NCBI RefSeq assembly: GCF_001083805.1
Contig: NZ_JXSK01000010.1
Location: 116,907-180,906 of the forward strand
Length of the DNA stretch: 64,000 nt
Reading direction: 5' to 3'
From: Photorhabdus luminescens subsp. luminescens
Lineage (GTDB): Bacteria; Pseudomonadota; Gammaproteobacteria; Enterobacterales; Enterobacteriaceae
Shown here: one piece after another, positions 16,002-25,341 of the stretch
How the letters are laid out: each line of letters opens with the position of its first letter
Position numbering within the stretch: position 1 is the first letter of the stretch
Notes under the pieces: model-generated
What the model was told of the DNA's origin: nothing
Seen by the model: only the letters and a program-made list of their open reading frames with translations
Databases searched by the model: none
Made by a program: the position numbers and the translations under genes

Positions 16002-16996
16002 GTTCGCCTCCTTGCCAGCCAGACAAAGCAGGGAGCGCCAATCAGAGCCAGTACTGCGCCTGCCGGGAGTTCGCCTGGCCAGGCCAGTGCTCGGGCCAGT
16101 AAATCTGCAAGTAGCATAAACACCGCTCCCAGCAACATGCACATTGGCAGTGTGCGGCGTAGATCATAGCCAACCCAGAAACGCGCCAGATGCGGCATTA
16201 GCAGGCCAATAAATACGATTGGCCCCGCCACACTAACGCAGGCCCCAACCAGAATCAGTACCGCCAGACTGACGAAGATACGCAGTCGCGTCAGATTCAC
16301 GCCAAGCGTATGGGCACTGACATCGCCAGCATTGAGCAGATTAAGCGATTTCGCCAACAACAAAACCACAGGTGCAGTGACTATCACGAAAGGGAATAGT
16401 TGCCAGAATTCAGGCCAGCGGGCATGGGAGACCCCACCCGCCAGCCAGTAGAAAATGCCGTAAGCATGATCTTCGGCAAGCAGTAGCGTAATACGCGTCA
16501 GTGCCATACATAAGGCGGATAAAGCAATACCAGCCAGAATTAGCTGGTTGCGATCGTATTTCTGCTGCCAGCTACCACTTGCGGCCATCACCATCAGCCA
16601 GTTAATCCCACCGCCGCAGGCTGCCACCAATGAAATGGAATATCCGGCCAGCGGCGCCGGGCTGAAAGCGCTGACCAGCGCCATTGCCAGTGCAGCGCCA
16701 CTGTTAATGCCCAATAGGGAGGGGGAGGCCAGCGGGTTATGAGTGAGCGTCTGGAGTAGTGCGCCGGCCAATGCCAGCGCTGCGCCGAGCAGAATAGCAA
16801 CCAGACTGCGTGGTAGCCGCAGATTGATAACCAGCGCTTCAGGCAGCGTCGGTGTATGACCGGGCGCCAGCGCTTTGAGCGCGCTGATGGCAGGAATGGG
16901 AATCGCGGAATAGCAAAACAGGCTTAGCCAGAACGCGCCAAACAGGGCAACCAGCGGCAATCCCCAAAGCCAGACCGGATGATAGCGGCGTCTCAT
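15998..16996 (-). CDS. fecC: Ferric citrate ABC transporter permease FecC
   Basis: This is the partner permease of FecD. The 332 residues equal the E. coli length and contain LTHNPLASPSLLGINSGAA and AEDHAYGIFYWLAGGVSHAR, segments diagnostic of FecC. Many hydrophobic helices span the protein. The start overlaps the fecB stop by 4 bp and the stop overlaps the fecD start by 4 bp, so fecB, fecC and fecD are tightly coupled. It is clearly paralogous to FecD. Confidence 0.95.
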   Translation of the reverse strand: MRRRYHPVWLWGLPLVALFGAFWLSLFCYSAIPIPAISALKALAPGHTPTLPEALVINLRLPRSLVAILLGAALALAGALLQTLTHNPLASPSLLGINSGAALAMALVSAFSPAPLAGYSISLVAACGGGINWLMVMAASGSWQQKYDRNQLILAGIALSALCMALTRITLLLAEDHAYGIFYWLAGGVSHARWPEFWQLFPFVIVTAPVVLLLAKSLNLLNAGDVSAHTLGVNLTRLRIFVSLAVLILVGACVSVAGPIVFIGLLMPHLARFWVGYDLRRTLPMCMLLGAVFMLLADLLARALAWPGELPAGAVLALIGAPCFVWLARRRT

Positions 16997-17901
16997 GATG
17001 TTTCATTAACCGGCTGATGATGGAAGATTTTTACCGCATCACTGCCAATGCGTTCCGCGGCAAATATCCCGCGCATACGAGCCCAGATGTTGCTGTCTAC
17101 CGCCGCTATCTGATGCTTTTGTTGTGCTGTCATCATCTGCCACAGCGTATCTTGCTGCCAGCGTTTCACGATGCTTTCCTGACGATAGTGGGCCACGATA
17201 AGCCAGTCAGGATTGAGTGCCAATAACTGTTCAAGGCTGAGAGAAGCCATTGCCGCATGATTAACTGGCGTGGGAACTTTCAGCCCTAATGCCGTTAAGA
17301 CGCTACCGGTATAGGTGTCGCTGGAGTGCAGGTTAAATTGCTGTTCGCGCGAGGTGCCAAAAATCACACTAACGCTTTGTGGCAACTGACTGGCATAGCC
17401 TTTCATGCGTTTATGGTGTTCTGCCAGCCGTTTTTGCATCTCATCATCTTTTCCCATCACTTTGCCGATGATCGCGGCAGATTGCAGGTTTTCTGCGTAA
17501 GTTTCGTTGCGGGACTTTAGCAGCAGGACGGGGGCGATGCCCTTGAGTGCCCGATAAATCCCCGCGTGGCGTTGGCTGTCTGCAATGATGAGATCAGGCT
17601 TCAATGCGCTGATGGCTTCGAGGCTTGGCTGGGCGCGAGTCCCTGTTGATTGCCAGGGCTTAATGCGCTGGCGAACATCCGTGAGGATGCGCTGCGGATC
17701 GTTATCATCGGCAATACCCACCGGACTGATATTGATAGCAGCCAACGCATCGGCAAACGACAATTCCAGCACGACCACGCGCTGTGGAATGGTATTGAGG
17801 GTAAAACTGCCCTGCTCATCTTGCACCGTGACTGCAATGGCGCGGGGCAGACTGGTGAAGAAGAGCAAGACGATAAACATGACGTGAATCAGTGCAGACA
17901 T
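16993..17901 (-). CDS. fecB: Periplasmic ferric citrate-binding protein FecB
   Basis: FecB captures iron citrate in the periplasm and hands it to FecCD. It has 302 residues. Residues 1-23 are a signal peptide with a hydrophobic core and an A-x-A type cleavage site (RAIAV). The mature part has the bilobal fold of type III binding proteins, with PDLIIADSQRHAG and NPDWLIVAHYR segments. GGAG lies seven bases before the ATG. It follows fecA after a short gap that contains a strong hairpin, which probably lowers its expression relative to fecA. Confidence 0.94.
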   Translation of the reverse strand: MSALIHVMFIVLLFFTSLPRAIAVTVQDEQGSFTLNTIPQRVVVLELSFADALAAINISPVGIADDNDPQRILTDVRQRIKPWQSTGTRAQPSLEAISALKPDLIIADSQRHAGIYRALKGIAPVLLLKSRNETYAENLQSAAIIGKVMGKDDEMQKRLAEHHKRMKGYASQLPQSVSVIFGTSREQQFNLHSSDTYTGSVLTALGLKVPTPVNHAAMASLSLEQLLALNPDWLIVAHYRQESIVKRWQQDTLWQMMTAQQKHQIAAVDSNIWARMRGIFAAERIGSDAVKIFHHQPVNETS

Positions 17902-17924
17902 AACCTAACTCCAGAAATAGCGAA

Positions 17925-17942
17925 GCCGGGCAAGAGCCCGGC
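17925..17942 (-). promoter_or_regulatory. Hairpin between fecA and fecB
   Basis: GCCGGGC and GCCCGGC form a perfect 7-bp stem with an AAGA loop in the 59-bp gap between the fecA stop and the fecB start. No T-run follows. In E. coli a stem-loop at the same place reduces downstream fecBCDE transcript relative to fecA, and I infer the same role here. Confidence 0.8.
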
Positions 17943-17960
17943 GAACGGATTAATGTAACA

Positions 17961-20321
17961 TCAGAACTTTATCGAACCCTGCATATAGAACGTACGTGGC
18001 TGCCCGGCGTAGAGGCCTTTGTTATTATCATCATAGGAGCGGGTGTAATACTCGTGGTCGAAAATGTTCTTCACCCCAAAGGCCAGACTCAGATTAGCCA
18101 TTTGTGGACCGAAGTCATACGCCACGCGCGTATCCCATAGCATAAAGCCCGGAATGCGACCAGTGCTTCCATTGGCGCTTTCCTGCACGGTATTAGCGTT
18201 ATCAGCAAACTGGCTGGATTGGGATGCGCTGTTGAGGTTGAAGGTCCAGTTACCCGGTTTGTAATCTATGCCAAATGTACCTTTATGTTTCGGTGAGAAC
18301 GGCACTTGATTCCCGTAGGTGTTGCCTTCTTCACGAATTTCTGCGTTGACATAGGTGTAACTGGCGTAAACCGAAACATTCTTCAGTTTGGACGTAAGTT
18401 CGGAAAGATCGTAACGTGCCTGAGTTTCCAGCCCGGTGTGTCGGGTTTTCCCTCGTGCCGTAACAGTATCGTTAGTCTGGTTAGAATCGTACTGATTGTT
18501 GAAGTTAATCAGGAATAGCCCCATTTCCGCAGCTAATGCGCCGTCGTCGTAGCGAGTGCCGACTTCCCAGGTTCGCGCCTTTTCAGGTTCTACATTACCG
18601 CTTTTCACCGCCTTGCCAATTTGGCTGTACTGTACGGTACCGAACGAGCCTTCCGTATTGGCGTAAAGATTCCAGCTATCAGTGACGTGATAAAGAACAT
18701 TGAATGCGGGCAATGGCGCATTGTAACTTACTTCTTGGCGGGTACCTTTCACATTGTTGTTTTGGAAGGATTTGATATGTTCGAATCGTATCCCAGGCGT
18801 GATGGTCCAGTTGCCGATATCAATGCGATCGTCAATGTACCAAGCATGTGCCTCGGTGCCGGAGCGGGTATTACGGTCATAAGGGCTCGACGTGCTGGGT
18901 AATTCGCCGCTGCGGGTGGCGGTGTAGTAACGCATTTCGTGACTGGATTCATTCACATAACGGTAGCCAATCCCTACCTCGTGGGCCGAAGGCCCTAAAT
19001 TGAAGAGCTGGCTATAGCGCGGTTCGATGCTACGCACCCAGTATTCGCGCGGGGACAGGGTAATGCGTTTGCCCTGCTCAAGATAACCGCTGCGCAAGGT
19101 ATGAGTATATAAGCCCTGAATATTGAATTTGTGCTGCTGATCGGGTTGATACTGATAGCCGAGGCTTGCGAGCTGACGGCGGCCCCAGAAGCGGTCATAT
19201 GGGCGAGTGGATTGCCAGCGATTGGCATCGTAATCGGCGCGTGAAAGGCCGCCGGGCATATCCGCACTGCCATCGTAATATTGCAGTAGACTGTTGAAGG
19301 TATGTATTTCATTGGGTGCATAGCGGCTTTTGAGCATCACATCGTCAATGTGCGTGGCGCTGTGTTCGCGCCAGTCGCTGCCGCGTGTGCCGGAGTAGAG
19401 AAGCGCGGTGCCGAAACCGTTATCTGCCGTACCGCCAATCATCAGATTGTGGGTTTCTTTGGGATTATTTTGTGAGGATGTGGGGCTAAGTTGTCCTTCT
19501 ACACTGGTCTCAATACCAAAATCCTGCGGGATAGCGCGGGTCACGAAATTCACCACACCACCCACGCTTTGTGGCCCATAGCGCACAGCGCCGCCGCCGC
19601 GTACCACATCTATTGCGTCCATGTTGCCGAGAGATACTGGCGCTAATGATAGCTGCGGCTGTCCATAAGGCGCGAAGGGTACTGGAACGCCATCCATCAG
19701 AACCGTAGAACGACTGGCGAGACGTGGATTCAGGCCACGAATGCTAAAGTTCATCGCCAGATCGTGGCTGCCGGTACCGTTGTTTTCTGGCGCGTTGACG
19801 CCGGGAATGCGGTTCAGCACTTCACGCATTGTGGTTGCGCCTGTTTTAGCAAAATCTTCCCGGCGGATGACATCACGTGCGCCTGCATGTTCAAACACGT
19901 CAGCTTCACGTGCGCTGCCTAACCAGTCGCCTACCACGGTCAGCACATCTTTCTGCGCAACAGGAGCGGGTTCGAGTGTGAACGTGTTATTGCCTAATGT
20001 TTTCACCTGCAAATCAGTACCGGCTAGTAAGGTGCTCAGTCCATCGGTGATGGAATAATCGCCGTGTAGACCGCTGCTTTGTTTGCCGCGGGTTAAGCTG
20101 GCATCTACTGAAAGGGTAATACCGGCGTGGGTGGAGTACTGATTAAGAACTTTATCCAGTTCGCCTGCATTAATGTCATAGTGTACGCTAGCTGGCTCTA
20201 CAGCAGCATACGTTATCCCTGAGGTTAGGCAAGCCACCGGTAACAGGCTCAAACGAATCGCCATTACCAGCGGTGTTGCTTTGTGAAGCGCACGCAATGG
20301 CTGTGCACGTAAAGGCATCAT
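17961..20321 (-). CDS. fecA: Outer-membrane ferric citrate receptor and signal transducer FecA
   Basis: FecA is a TonB-dependent transporter that also signals ferric citrate occupancy to FecR. It has 786 residues, close to the E. coli protein. A long signal peptide ends near residue 40. An STN signalling domain follows (about 45-120, with [18 protein letters not shown]). Next come the TonB box region DVLTVVGDW, the plug (about 145-290, [18 protein letters not shown]) and a 22-strand barrel ending in the aromatic terminus SIKF. GGAG lies five bases before the first of two adjacent ATGs. Similarity to the E. coli receptor is striking for an organism otherwise this divergent, which suggests recent acquisition of the cluster. 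Confidence 0.97.
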   Translation of the reverse strand: MMPLRAQPLRALHKATPLVMAIRLSLLPVACLTSGITYAAVEPASVHYDINAGELDKVLNQYSTHAGITLSVDASLTRGKQSSGLHGDYSITDGLSTLLAGTDLQVKTLGNNTFTLEPAPVAQKDVLTVVGDWLGSAREADVFEHAGARDVIRREDFAKTGATTMREVLNRIPGVNAPENNGTGSHDLAMNFSIRGLNPRLASRSTVLMDGVPVPFAPYGQPQLSLAPVSLGNMDAIDVVRGGGAVRYGPQSVGGVVNFVTRAIPQDFGIETSVEGQLSPTSSQNNPKETHNLMIGGTADNGFGTALLYSGTRGSDWREHSATHIDDVMLKSRYAPNEIHTFNSLLQYYDGSADMPGGLSRADYDANRWQSTRPYDRFWGRRQLASLGYQYQPDQQHKFNIQGLYTHTLRSGYLEQGKRITLSPREYWVRSIEPRYSQLFNLGPSAHEVGIGYRYVNESSHEMRYYTATRSGELPSTSSPYDRNTRSGTEAHAWYIDDRIDIGNWTITPGIRFEHIKSFQNNNVKGTRQEVSYNAPLPAFNVLYHVTDSWNLYANTEGSFGTVQYSQIGKAVKSGNVEPEKARTWEVGTRYDDGALAAEMGLFLINFNNQYDSNQTNDTVTARGKTRHTGLETQARYDLSELTSKLKNVSVYASYTYVNAEIREEGNTYGNQVPFSPKHKGTFGIDYKPGNWTFNLNSASQSSQFADNANTVQESANGSTGRIPGFMLWDTRVAYDFGPQMANLSLAFGVKNIFDHEYYTRSYDDNNKGLYAGQPRTFYMQGSIKF

Positions 20322-20357
20322 AACGTCTCCATAATCATTTTATTACTGTATCCACTT

Positions 20358-20402
20358 ATGAAGTCGAACGAGGAAACAAAAAAGGACAATCGAAAATGAT
20401 TA
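20358..20402 (-). promoter_or_regulatory. Probable FecI-dependent promoter of fecABCDE
   Basis: On the minus strand this gap contains TTCGATTGTCCTTTTTT followed by CTCGTTCGACTT, about 40-75 bp before the fecA ATG. As I remember the E. coli fecA promoter, the same words occur at the same spacing and are recognised by RNA polymerase with sigma FecI. The matching regulator genes lie just upstream. The assignment rests on recalled similarity. Confidence 0.6.
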
Positions 20403-20406
20403 TTTT

Positions 20407-21372
20407 TTACGTTAACGATTTTTCTACGGGCAGAACATTTACCCAGAAATGGGTAATGTATTGAATCTTAACAGGAAGTGTTTTCTCTATGACAGATAAT
20501 ATCGTATCGGTATTTTTCATCGGGAAAGTGCCGCTTAACTGTAGTGAGGCGACGGCCGGGTCACAGCGTAATATACCGCTTCGATAGCGAGCGAGGGTTG
20601 CTATCACTTCACTCAATGGTTTATCGCTGAAGCTTAGTATCCCCTGCGTCCACGTGTTGTCTTCGGCGGTTGCCGCGGTCAGTTCACCAAAATCGGTGGC
20701 GCTGAAGCTTAGGCTTTCACCCTGACGTACAATACATTTGTGGTTGTTACCAGTCAGTATCACCTCTACGGCATGTTGTTGCACGCTAAGTAGCGTAGTG
20801 TTGGCTTCCTGACGAACCGTAAATTGGGTGCCTAGCGCGGTCAGTTGCGCATGGCGGGTTTGTACACGCAACCGCTTTGCTTCGGTATCATGTCCGGTAG
20901 TGATGGCAATTTCGCCGTACCAGAGATGTACCAGACGTTGTTGAGGAGTAAAATGGACATCTACGGCACTGTCGGTATTGAGTGTAAGTAATGTGCCATC
21001 GCTCAGTCGATGCTGTTGAATATCCCCTTTATCAGTATGGTAATCGGCCCGTAGACTCTCTCCCATTTCCGAACACCACAGTTGCCAGCCCCCGCCAATT
21101 CCTAGTAGTAATAGTATGCTTTTCATCACTCTGCGTCGTGACAGATGAGTTTCTTGGAGTGCGTGGCTTGCCACATTACCTGGCACTACAAGCATCTGGT
21201 TACGCAGATTTTCCACTTGCTGCCACGCCCACTGATGATCTTGATGTTGATCGTACCAGCGTTGCCATTTTTCAGTTTGCAGCGGGCTGACCTGATCGCT
21301 ACTCAGTACTGCATACCAGTGCGATGCTGATTTTAATGCCTGGCGGCGAGAATGGGTTAACATAGTGTCCAT
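20407..21372 (-). CDS. fecR: FecI-activating transmembrane regulator FecR
   Basis: FecR relays the FecA signal across the inner membrane to sigma factor FecI. The protein has a cytoplasmic N-terminal domain (about 1-80, with the Trp-rich [22 protein letters not shown]), one membrane segment (about 85-100, [15 protein letters not shown]) and a periplasmic C-terminal half. I take the ATG one base after the fecI stop; an in-frame ATG 12 bp upstream overlaps fecI and is the alternative. The last residues extend slightly past the E. coli terminus. It is co-transcribed with fecI. Confidence 0.93.
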   Translation of the reverse strand: MDTMLTHSRRQALKSASHWYAVLSSDQVSPLQTEKWQRWYDQHQDHQWAWQQVENLRNQMLVVPGNVASHALQETHLSRRRVMKSILLLLGIGGGWQLWCSEMGESLRADYHTDKGDIQQHRLSDGTLLTLNTDSAVDVHFTPQQRLVHLWYGEIAITTGHDTEAKRLRVQTRHAQLTALGTQFTVRQEANTTLLSVQQHAVEVILTGNNHKCIVRQGESLSFSATDFGELTAATAEDNTWTQGILSFSDKPLSEVIATLARYRSGILRCDPAVASLQLSGTFPMKNTDTILSVIEKTLPVKIQYITHFWVNVLPVEKSLT

Positions 21373-21373
21373 A

Positions 21374-21895
21374 TCAGAGTCCATGTTCCAGTCGAAACAA
21401 CAGACAGTGTTCGGTGGCTTTGGCCATATATTTTTTCACTGAACTGACGGACACATTGAGGCGTAAAGCAATGTCGCTGTAGGTTAGATTTTCAAGCTGA
21501 GACAATAAAAACGCTTGGCGCGTTTTATTGCTCAGACCATCGATCATCTGGTCGATTTGCTGGAGTGTTTCGAGTTGACACTGACGAATTTCCGGCGAGG
21601 GCATAAACGCTTCGGGCCGTTGCGCCAGTAGTTCCAGATAGGCTTTCTCCAGCGCGTTGCGGCGAAACAGATCGATCATTACCCTTTTGGCGATCGTGCA
21701 GAGGAAGGATTTTTGGTCGCGAATAGCTTGTAGCGAGTCGCCGGCCATCACACGCAGGAAGGTATCCTGTGCTACATCGTCGGCATCAAAGGACGATTGC
21801 AGTTTGCGCGTGAGCCAGTTTTTCAGCCAGCCATGATGCGCGCCGTAAAGCGATTCAAGTGTTAGCTCAGCGGAAACAACAATGTGGTCAGACAT
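21374..21895 (-). CDS. fecI: ECF sigma factor FecI
   Basis: FecI directs RNA polymerase to the fecA promoter when ferric citrate binds FecA. It has 173 residues, the same as E. coli. Region 2 is at about 25-90 ([30 protein letters not shown]) and region 4 is a helix-turn-helix near 120-165 ([21 protein letters not shown]). A Fur-like box lies about 50 bp upstream, which fits iron repression of fecIR. It begins the regulatory operon. Confidence 0.95.
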   Translation of the reverse strand: MSDHIVVSAELTLESLYGAHHGWLKNWLTRKLQSSFDADDVAQDTFLRVMAGDSLQAIRDQKSFLCTIAKRVMIDLFRRNALEKAYLELLAQRPEAFMPSPEIRQCQLETLQQIDQMIDGLSNKTRQAFLLSQLENLTYSDIALRLNVSVSSVKKYMAKATEHCLLFRLEHGL

Positions 21896-21940
21896 ACCCT
21901 ATAACATCAAAAGTCAATAATCACGGTATCATATTAATGT

Positions 21941-21959
21941 GAGAATAGTTATCATTACA
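21941..21959 (-). promoter_or_regulatory. Fur box upstream of fecIR
   Basis: The minus strand reads TGTAATGATAACTATTCTC, matching 14 of 19 positions of the consensus GATAATGATAATCATTATC. It lies 46-64 bp before the fecI start, the expected place for iron-dependent repression. Confidence 0.75.
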
Positions 21960-22451
21960 ATCATTACGAAGGTTTTTTATTTCATGTTGACGTGATTTAA
22001 GTTGGTGTAGCCGGGAGACTTATTTCTATTTTGTTAAGATATTGGAGAAAGTAGTTAATGAAAACTGAGCTACGGCCGGAAAAAAACCTGAAGTCGGTTA
22101 TAAAAGAACGGTAGAAAAAGGCGAAAGTTGGTACGATCGACCTAGAAAGCGGATTTATGCACCGAGCTAATTAACCTAAAGTGCGCTTTTTACTTACTCC
22201 GCAGATCCCGATTTGTTCAGGTTAGATTATGTAGTTTATCGTTTTCCGTGCTATCTGAAAGCAAAGGGTTACAGAAACTTTCACTTATTCAAGTAAAAGT
22301 AAATATACCTTATCCTTAACGTGATAAAACAGGTATTAAGAAAAGCCGTTTTTATCTATCAGTGTAGTTTTAGAATCTGGAAAAAGAGGCAAGCGTACTA
22401 TGAGTAAATAGGTAAAAACTTAAATCATCAAAGGTAAAAAGAGGTGATTAA

Positions 22452-23015
22452 GAATTTTTTAAAGCGGGTAAAAAATTTGATGCTATATTGAAAGAGAAAA
22501 TATCGGAGAAAACGGGTTTTAAATTGATTAACCAAAGTGGTAAAATAACAGTGTTAACCCAATGACAAGAATATGAAGTTATATCAAAACATTTAACCGC
22601 ATTAACCGCATTAACCGCATTAACCGCATTAACCGCATTAACCGCATTAACCGCATTAACCGCATTAACCGCATTAACCGCATTAACCGCATTAACCGCA
22701 TTAACCGCATTAACCGCATTAACCGCATTAACCGCATTAACCGCATTAACCGCATTAACCGCATTAACCGCATTAACCGCATTAACCGCATTAACCGCAT
22801 TAACCGCATTAACCGCATTAACCGCATTAACCGCATTAACCGCATTAACCGCATTAACCGCATTAACCGCATTAACCGCATTAACCGCATTAACCGCATT
22901 AACCGCATTAACCGCATTAACCGCATTAAGTGTTGATTTTAATACCATTAGCATACTTGCTGCACTCTCTGGTTTTAAACCTAAAAAAATCAAATATAGG
23001 AAAAAGAAAAAATAA
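22452..23015 (+). pseudogene. Decayed gene with the 9-bp tandem array in its reading frame
   Basis: Reading from GAA at 22452, the frame is EFFKAGKKFDAILKEKISEK and on to a TGA at 22563-22565. It then resumes in the same frame through the array as Leu-Thr-Ala repeats, and ends LSVDFNTISILAALSGFKP with a lysine-rich tail at the TAA 23013-23015. The frame is therefore broken by one in-frame stop and lacks a clear start. No family is recognised. Both minus-strand open frames over the array look like by-products of the repeat. Confidence 0.5.
22593..22925. repeat. 9-bp tandem repeat, 37 perfect copies
   Basis: The unit TTAACCGCA is repeated exactly 37 times (333 bp) without one mismatch. The unit is a multiple of three, so it stays open in frames avoiding TAA. 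It encodes Leu-Thr-Ala on the + strand in the frame of the surrounding decayed gene. Perfect identity of all copies suggests recent expansion by slippage. Confidence 0.97.
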
Positions 23016-24140
23016 GTATTAACTTAATGAAAATGGGAAGGTTTAAATGAGGGGTGGGAGATGGAAAATTTGGGGGGTGATTAATCAGATAAGAGTTATA
23101 AAAACAGATGCTCCATTAGTGCGAAGTTTTTAAAAGGTACAGGGTAATTAAAAACGGCCTATTTACTACTATGTTTAATATATTTTTCGGCGATGCTGAT
23201 TTTCTATTATTTTATATTCAACTAACCGACTATGTCTATTTAAAAAATATAAACATAGTGATGGTTTATTTAATTGGTTGGTTTTTATAAATAAATTTTC
23301 ATTTATGATAATGGTTGATTGTATTTAATCTAAATCCATCAACAAAGAGTTAAAAAGAAGCCAGTGCGTAAAATAATATTGCCGTAATAGTATTATATTA
23401 AAGTATTTTTCGCCATTATTTTATGAAAAAATGCGTAAAAAATGATGCAGTAAAAAAGGGATAAAACGGTTAATTTGGCAGGGTTTAGACTTTGAAAAAA
23501 GGGGGGGGTGTCTGAAAAGACACAAAGGGGGATCTTTATATCATCAGATTATTTACTGGTTAATTTATGTGAAAAAATAAAGGGTTATGATCTATAAAAA
23601 CAGCTTTAAATTACCGATAAAATAGTGTCAGTTAAAGATAAAAAGCGGGTATGATTTACGTTAGGTAAACGTAAAGTACGATATTCCATGATGATTAATC
23701 TTAATAAAAATCAGGAGTCACAAGTGGTAAAAACAACGGTTAAAATTTTTATGCTAATTAAAATGAGTGGTTGAAAAATGACTTTTGATAATATTTTAAA
23801 ACCTGCGAGTTATAAAACTATCAGTGGAAATGGAGAAATAAAAATTGGTTTGGTTATATTTATGTTTTCGGGGGGGAAGGATAAATGAAAATATGAATCC
23901 GTTAATCTGTTTTTCAAGATGAAGCGTTTTAATAACGTTTTCAATCGGAGAATAAATTTCTTCATAAACCAGTTAAATAATCGATGATAAAAAATAAGCA
24001 TAACAAAATCCCCATATAAATGATTTAATCGAATATAAATTGGGTTACTTGCAGCGTTATTATATTGCATTTGTTATACAACTCTGTGATACCTTAAATA
24101 CGTCAGTTTAAACTTGCTTTATCCTGCTTTAATCGTTGAA

Positions 24141-24517
24141 GAGTCTGTACATTATTCTGTGTAATTGCCACCTGATTATAAGTGGCCGTCCACACACGCA
24201 ATGAGGATGTCTTGAAGTCCTATTGATACTCAGTGCGAGGAAAACCGCTTTGTTGATAACGGTGCCATTGATTAGAGCGGGATTTTGGCGCATTTTTCTC
24301 ATAGCCAGGATGGTCAGTCAGTTCAGCATTCAGGCCGTTTCGATGGTCAGCTTAGTGAGCATGCGGGAAAACTGATTAAGATCGGCTTCAGTTTTGAGGC
24401 CTTTAGTCAATTCGGCAGCGAGAGCTTTAAGTTTCTTTTCGTCCATAATTTGCCTGTCTCCGTTGTCGGAAGGGATATATCAGAAACAGGCAATTACACA
24501 ATTTAAATTACAGTCTC
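24141..24517 (-). mobile_element. Internally deleted IS256-family element with both ends
   Basis: The termini form an imperfect inverted repeat of about 29 bp. The minus-strand right end GGCAATTACACAGAATAATG continues to ACAGACTC, and the left end GGCAATTACACAATTTAAAT continues to ACAGTCTC. Inside, the minus strand from 24445 encodes a typical IS256 transposase N terminus (MDEKKLKALAAELTKGLKTE). It is frameshifted within the segment for KLTIETALNAEL, and jumps by internal deletion from VINKAVFLALSIN to a remnant of DILIACVDG. It cannot make transposase but keeps both ends, so it could be moved in trans. Confidence 0.85.
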
Positions 24518-24618
24518 AAAAAAGAGGTCAGATATTTTTAGATAGTATAAAGGGGAGGTAAATTTAGTTTGTGAAACATGTTATAATTCTATTTGCTTTT
24601 GTTAAGGAGGAAAATGGA

Positions 24619-25095
24619 ATGAAAGCGATATCAAAAATTAAACGCTCGCATATCATGAGGTCTATACACTCAAAAAGCACAAAGCCAGAAATCATTGTCG
24701 GAAAAATCCTAAACAATCTTGAGATTAATCACATCTCCCAATGTGAAAAAATATATGGCAAACCAGATTTTGTGTGTGTCGAGCATAAGGCCGCCATACT
24801 TGTTAATGGCTGTTTTTGGCACCGTCATTCGTGCCACATGTTTAGGCCGCCAAAATCTACAAGTGAATATTGGACCAAAAAGCTCAAAAATAATATAGAA
24901 AGGGATATGCGTGTTATATCTAATTTAAACAATCTTGGTTATAGGGTTCTGGTTGTATGGGAGTGTGCATTGTTAGGGAAGAAAAAACTGGACAGCATTA
25001 TTTTGCAGGATTGTATTGAAGAGTGGATTTTTACAGGTATTAGAAATTGCGAGATAGACTATCAAGGGATTAAACTTATGCAGTCGTTATGCTAG
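24619..25095 (+). CDS. Vsr-type DNA mismatch endonuclease, copy 2
   Basis: The product has 158 residues with all Vsr signature residues: Asp50 in YGKPDF, the cluster NGCFWHRHSC (Cys65, His68, His70, Cys72), Cys116 in WECALLG, and the EYWTKKL segment. It is closer to the classical E. coli Vsr than copy 1 is. I start at the ATG eight bases after AAGGAGG; an upstream start with 16 extra residues has no such site. It lies 246 bp upstream of the broken methyltransferase in the same direction. The likely job is repair of T:G mismatches made by deamination at that enzyme's 5-methylcytosines. Confidence 0.93.
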   Translation: MKAISKIKRSHIMRSIHSKSTKPEIIVGKILNNLEINHISQCEKIYGKPDFVCVEHKAAILVNGCFWHRHSCHMFRPPKSTSEYWTKKLKNNIERDMRVISNLNNLGYRVLVVWECALLGKKKLDSIILQDCIEEWIFTGIRNCEIDYQGIKLMQSLC

Positions 25096-25268
25096 CAAAC
25101 CTAAACAGTGAAGATCGAGAAATCATCCCTCTCTCCTTTCTTTGACTCATTAAGCTCTCACTTCACCCTTCATTATGGCGTTTTTTATACGATTTTACGC
25201 CCACTTAAATAAACAAAAAAACTATAAAAACAATAAGATAAAAATAAAAAAATTATTGACAACTTATG

Positions 25269-25297
25269 TTGTGCACACATCAGGTTTTGTTTATCAT
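25269..25297 (+). promoter_or_regulatory. Possible promoter of methyltransferase 2
   Basis: TTGTGC (25269-25274) and TATCAT (25292-25297) are spaced by 17 bp, 45 bp before the ATG. A better -35 word, TTGACA, lies at 25256-25261 but has no matching -10 at normal spacing. The GTGCACAC word between them could be an operator half site. Weak call. Confidence 0.3.
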
Positions 25298-25341
25298 GTA
25301 TAAAAGATCAGGTTAAGGCCGATGAGAACGAGAGTGAAGAA

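Larger units (their letters stand above)
22040..24070. other. Decayed coding DNA with no intact gene
   Basis: This AT-rich stretch of about 2 kb has frequent stops in every frame yet keeps short codon-like runs. An example is near 22095-22160, where one frame reads GYKRTVEKGESWYDRP and then stops. Purine-rich ribosome-binding-like words and several G runs (for instance seven or more Gs near 23500) are also present. I read it as the remains of two or more genes. The best-preserved piece is annotated separately at 22452-23015, and a tandem array lies within it. Confidence 0.6.

Noticed and set aside
22593..22925. CRISPR array
   Set aside because: The units are directly adjacent with no spacers, and there are no cas genes in the window.
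22448..22993. Minus-strand open frames of Asn-Ala-Val and Met-Arg-Leu repeats over the 9-bp array
   Set aside because: They exist only because the 9-bp unit lacks stops in those frames; flanks look non-coding and no ribosome-binding site is evident. The + strand frame fits the flanking sequence better.
24571..24618. Sixteen-residue N-terminal extension of Vsr-2
   Set aside because: The strong AAGGAGG site serves the downstream ATG, and family length fits the shorter form.
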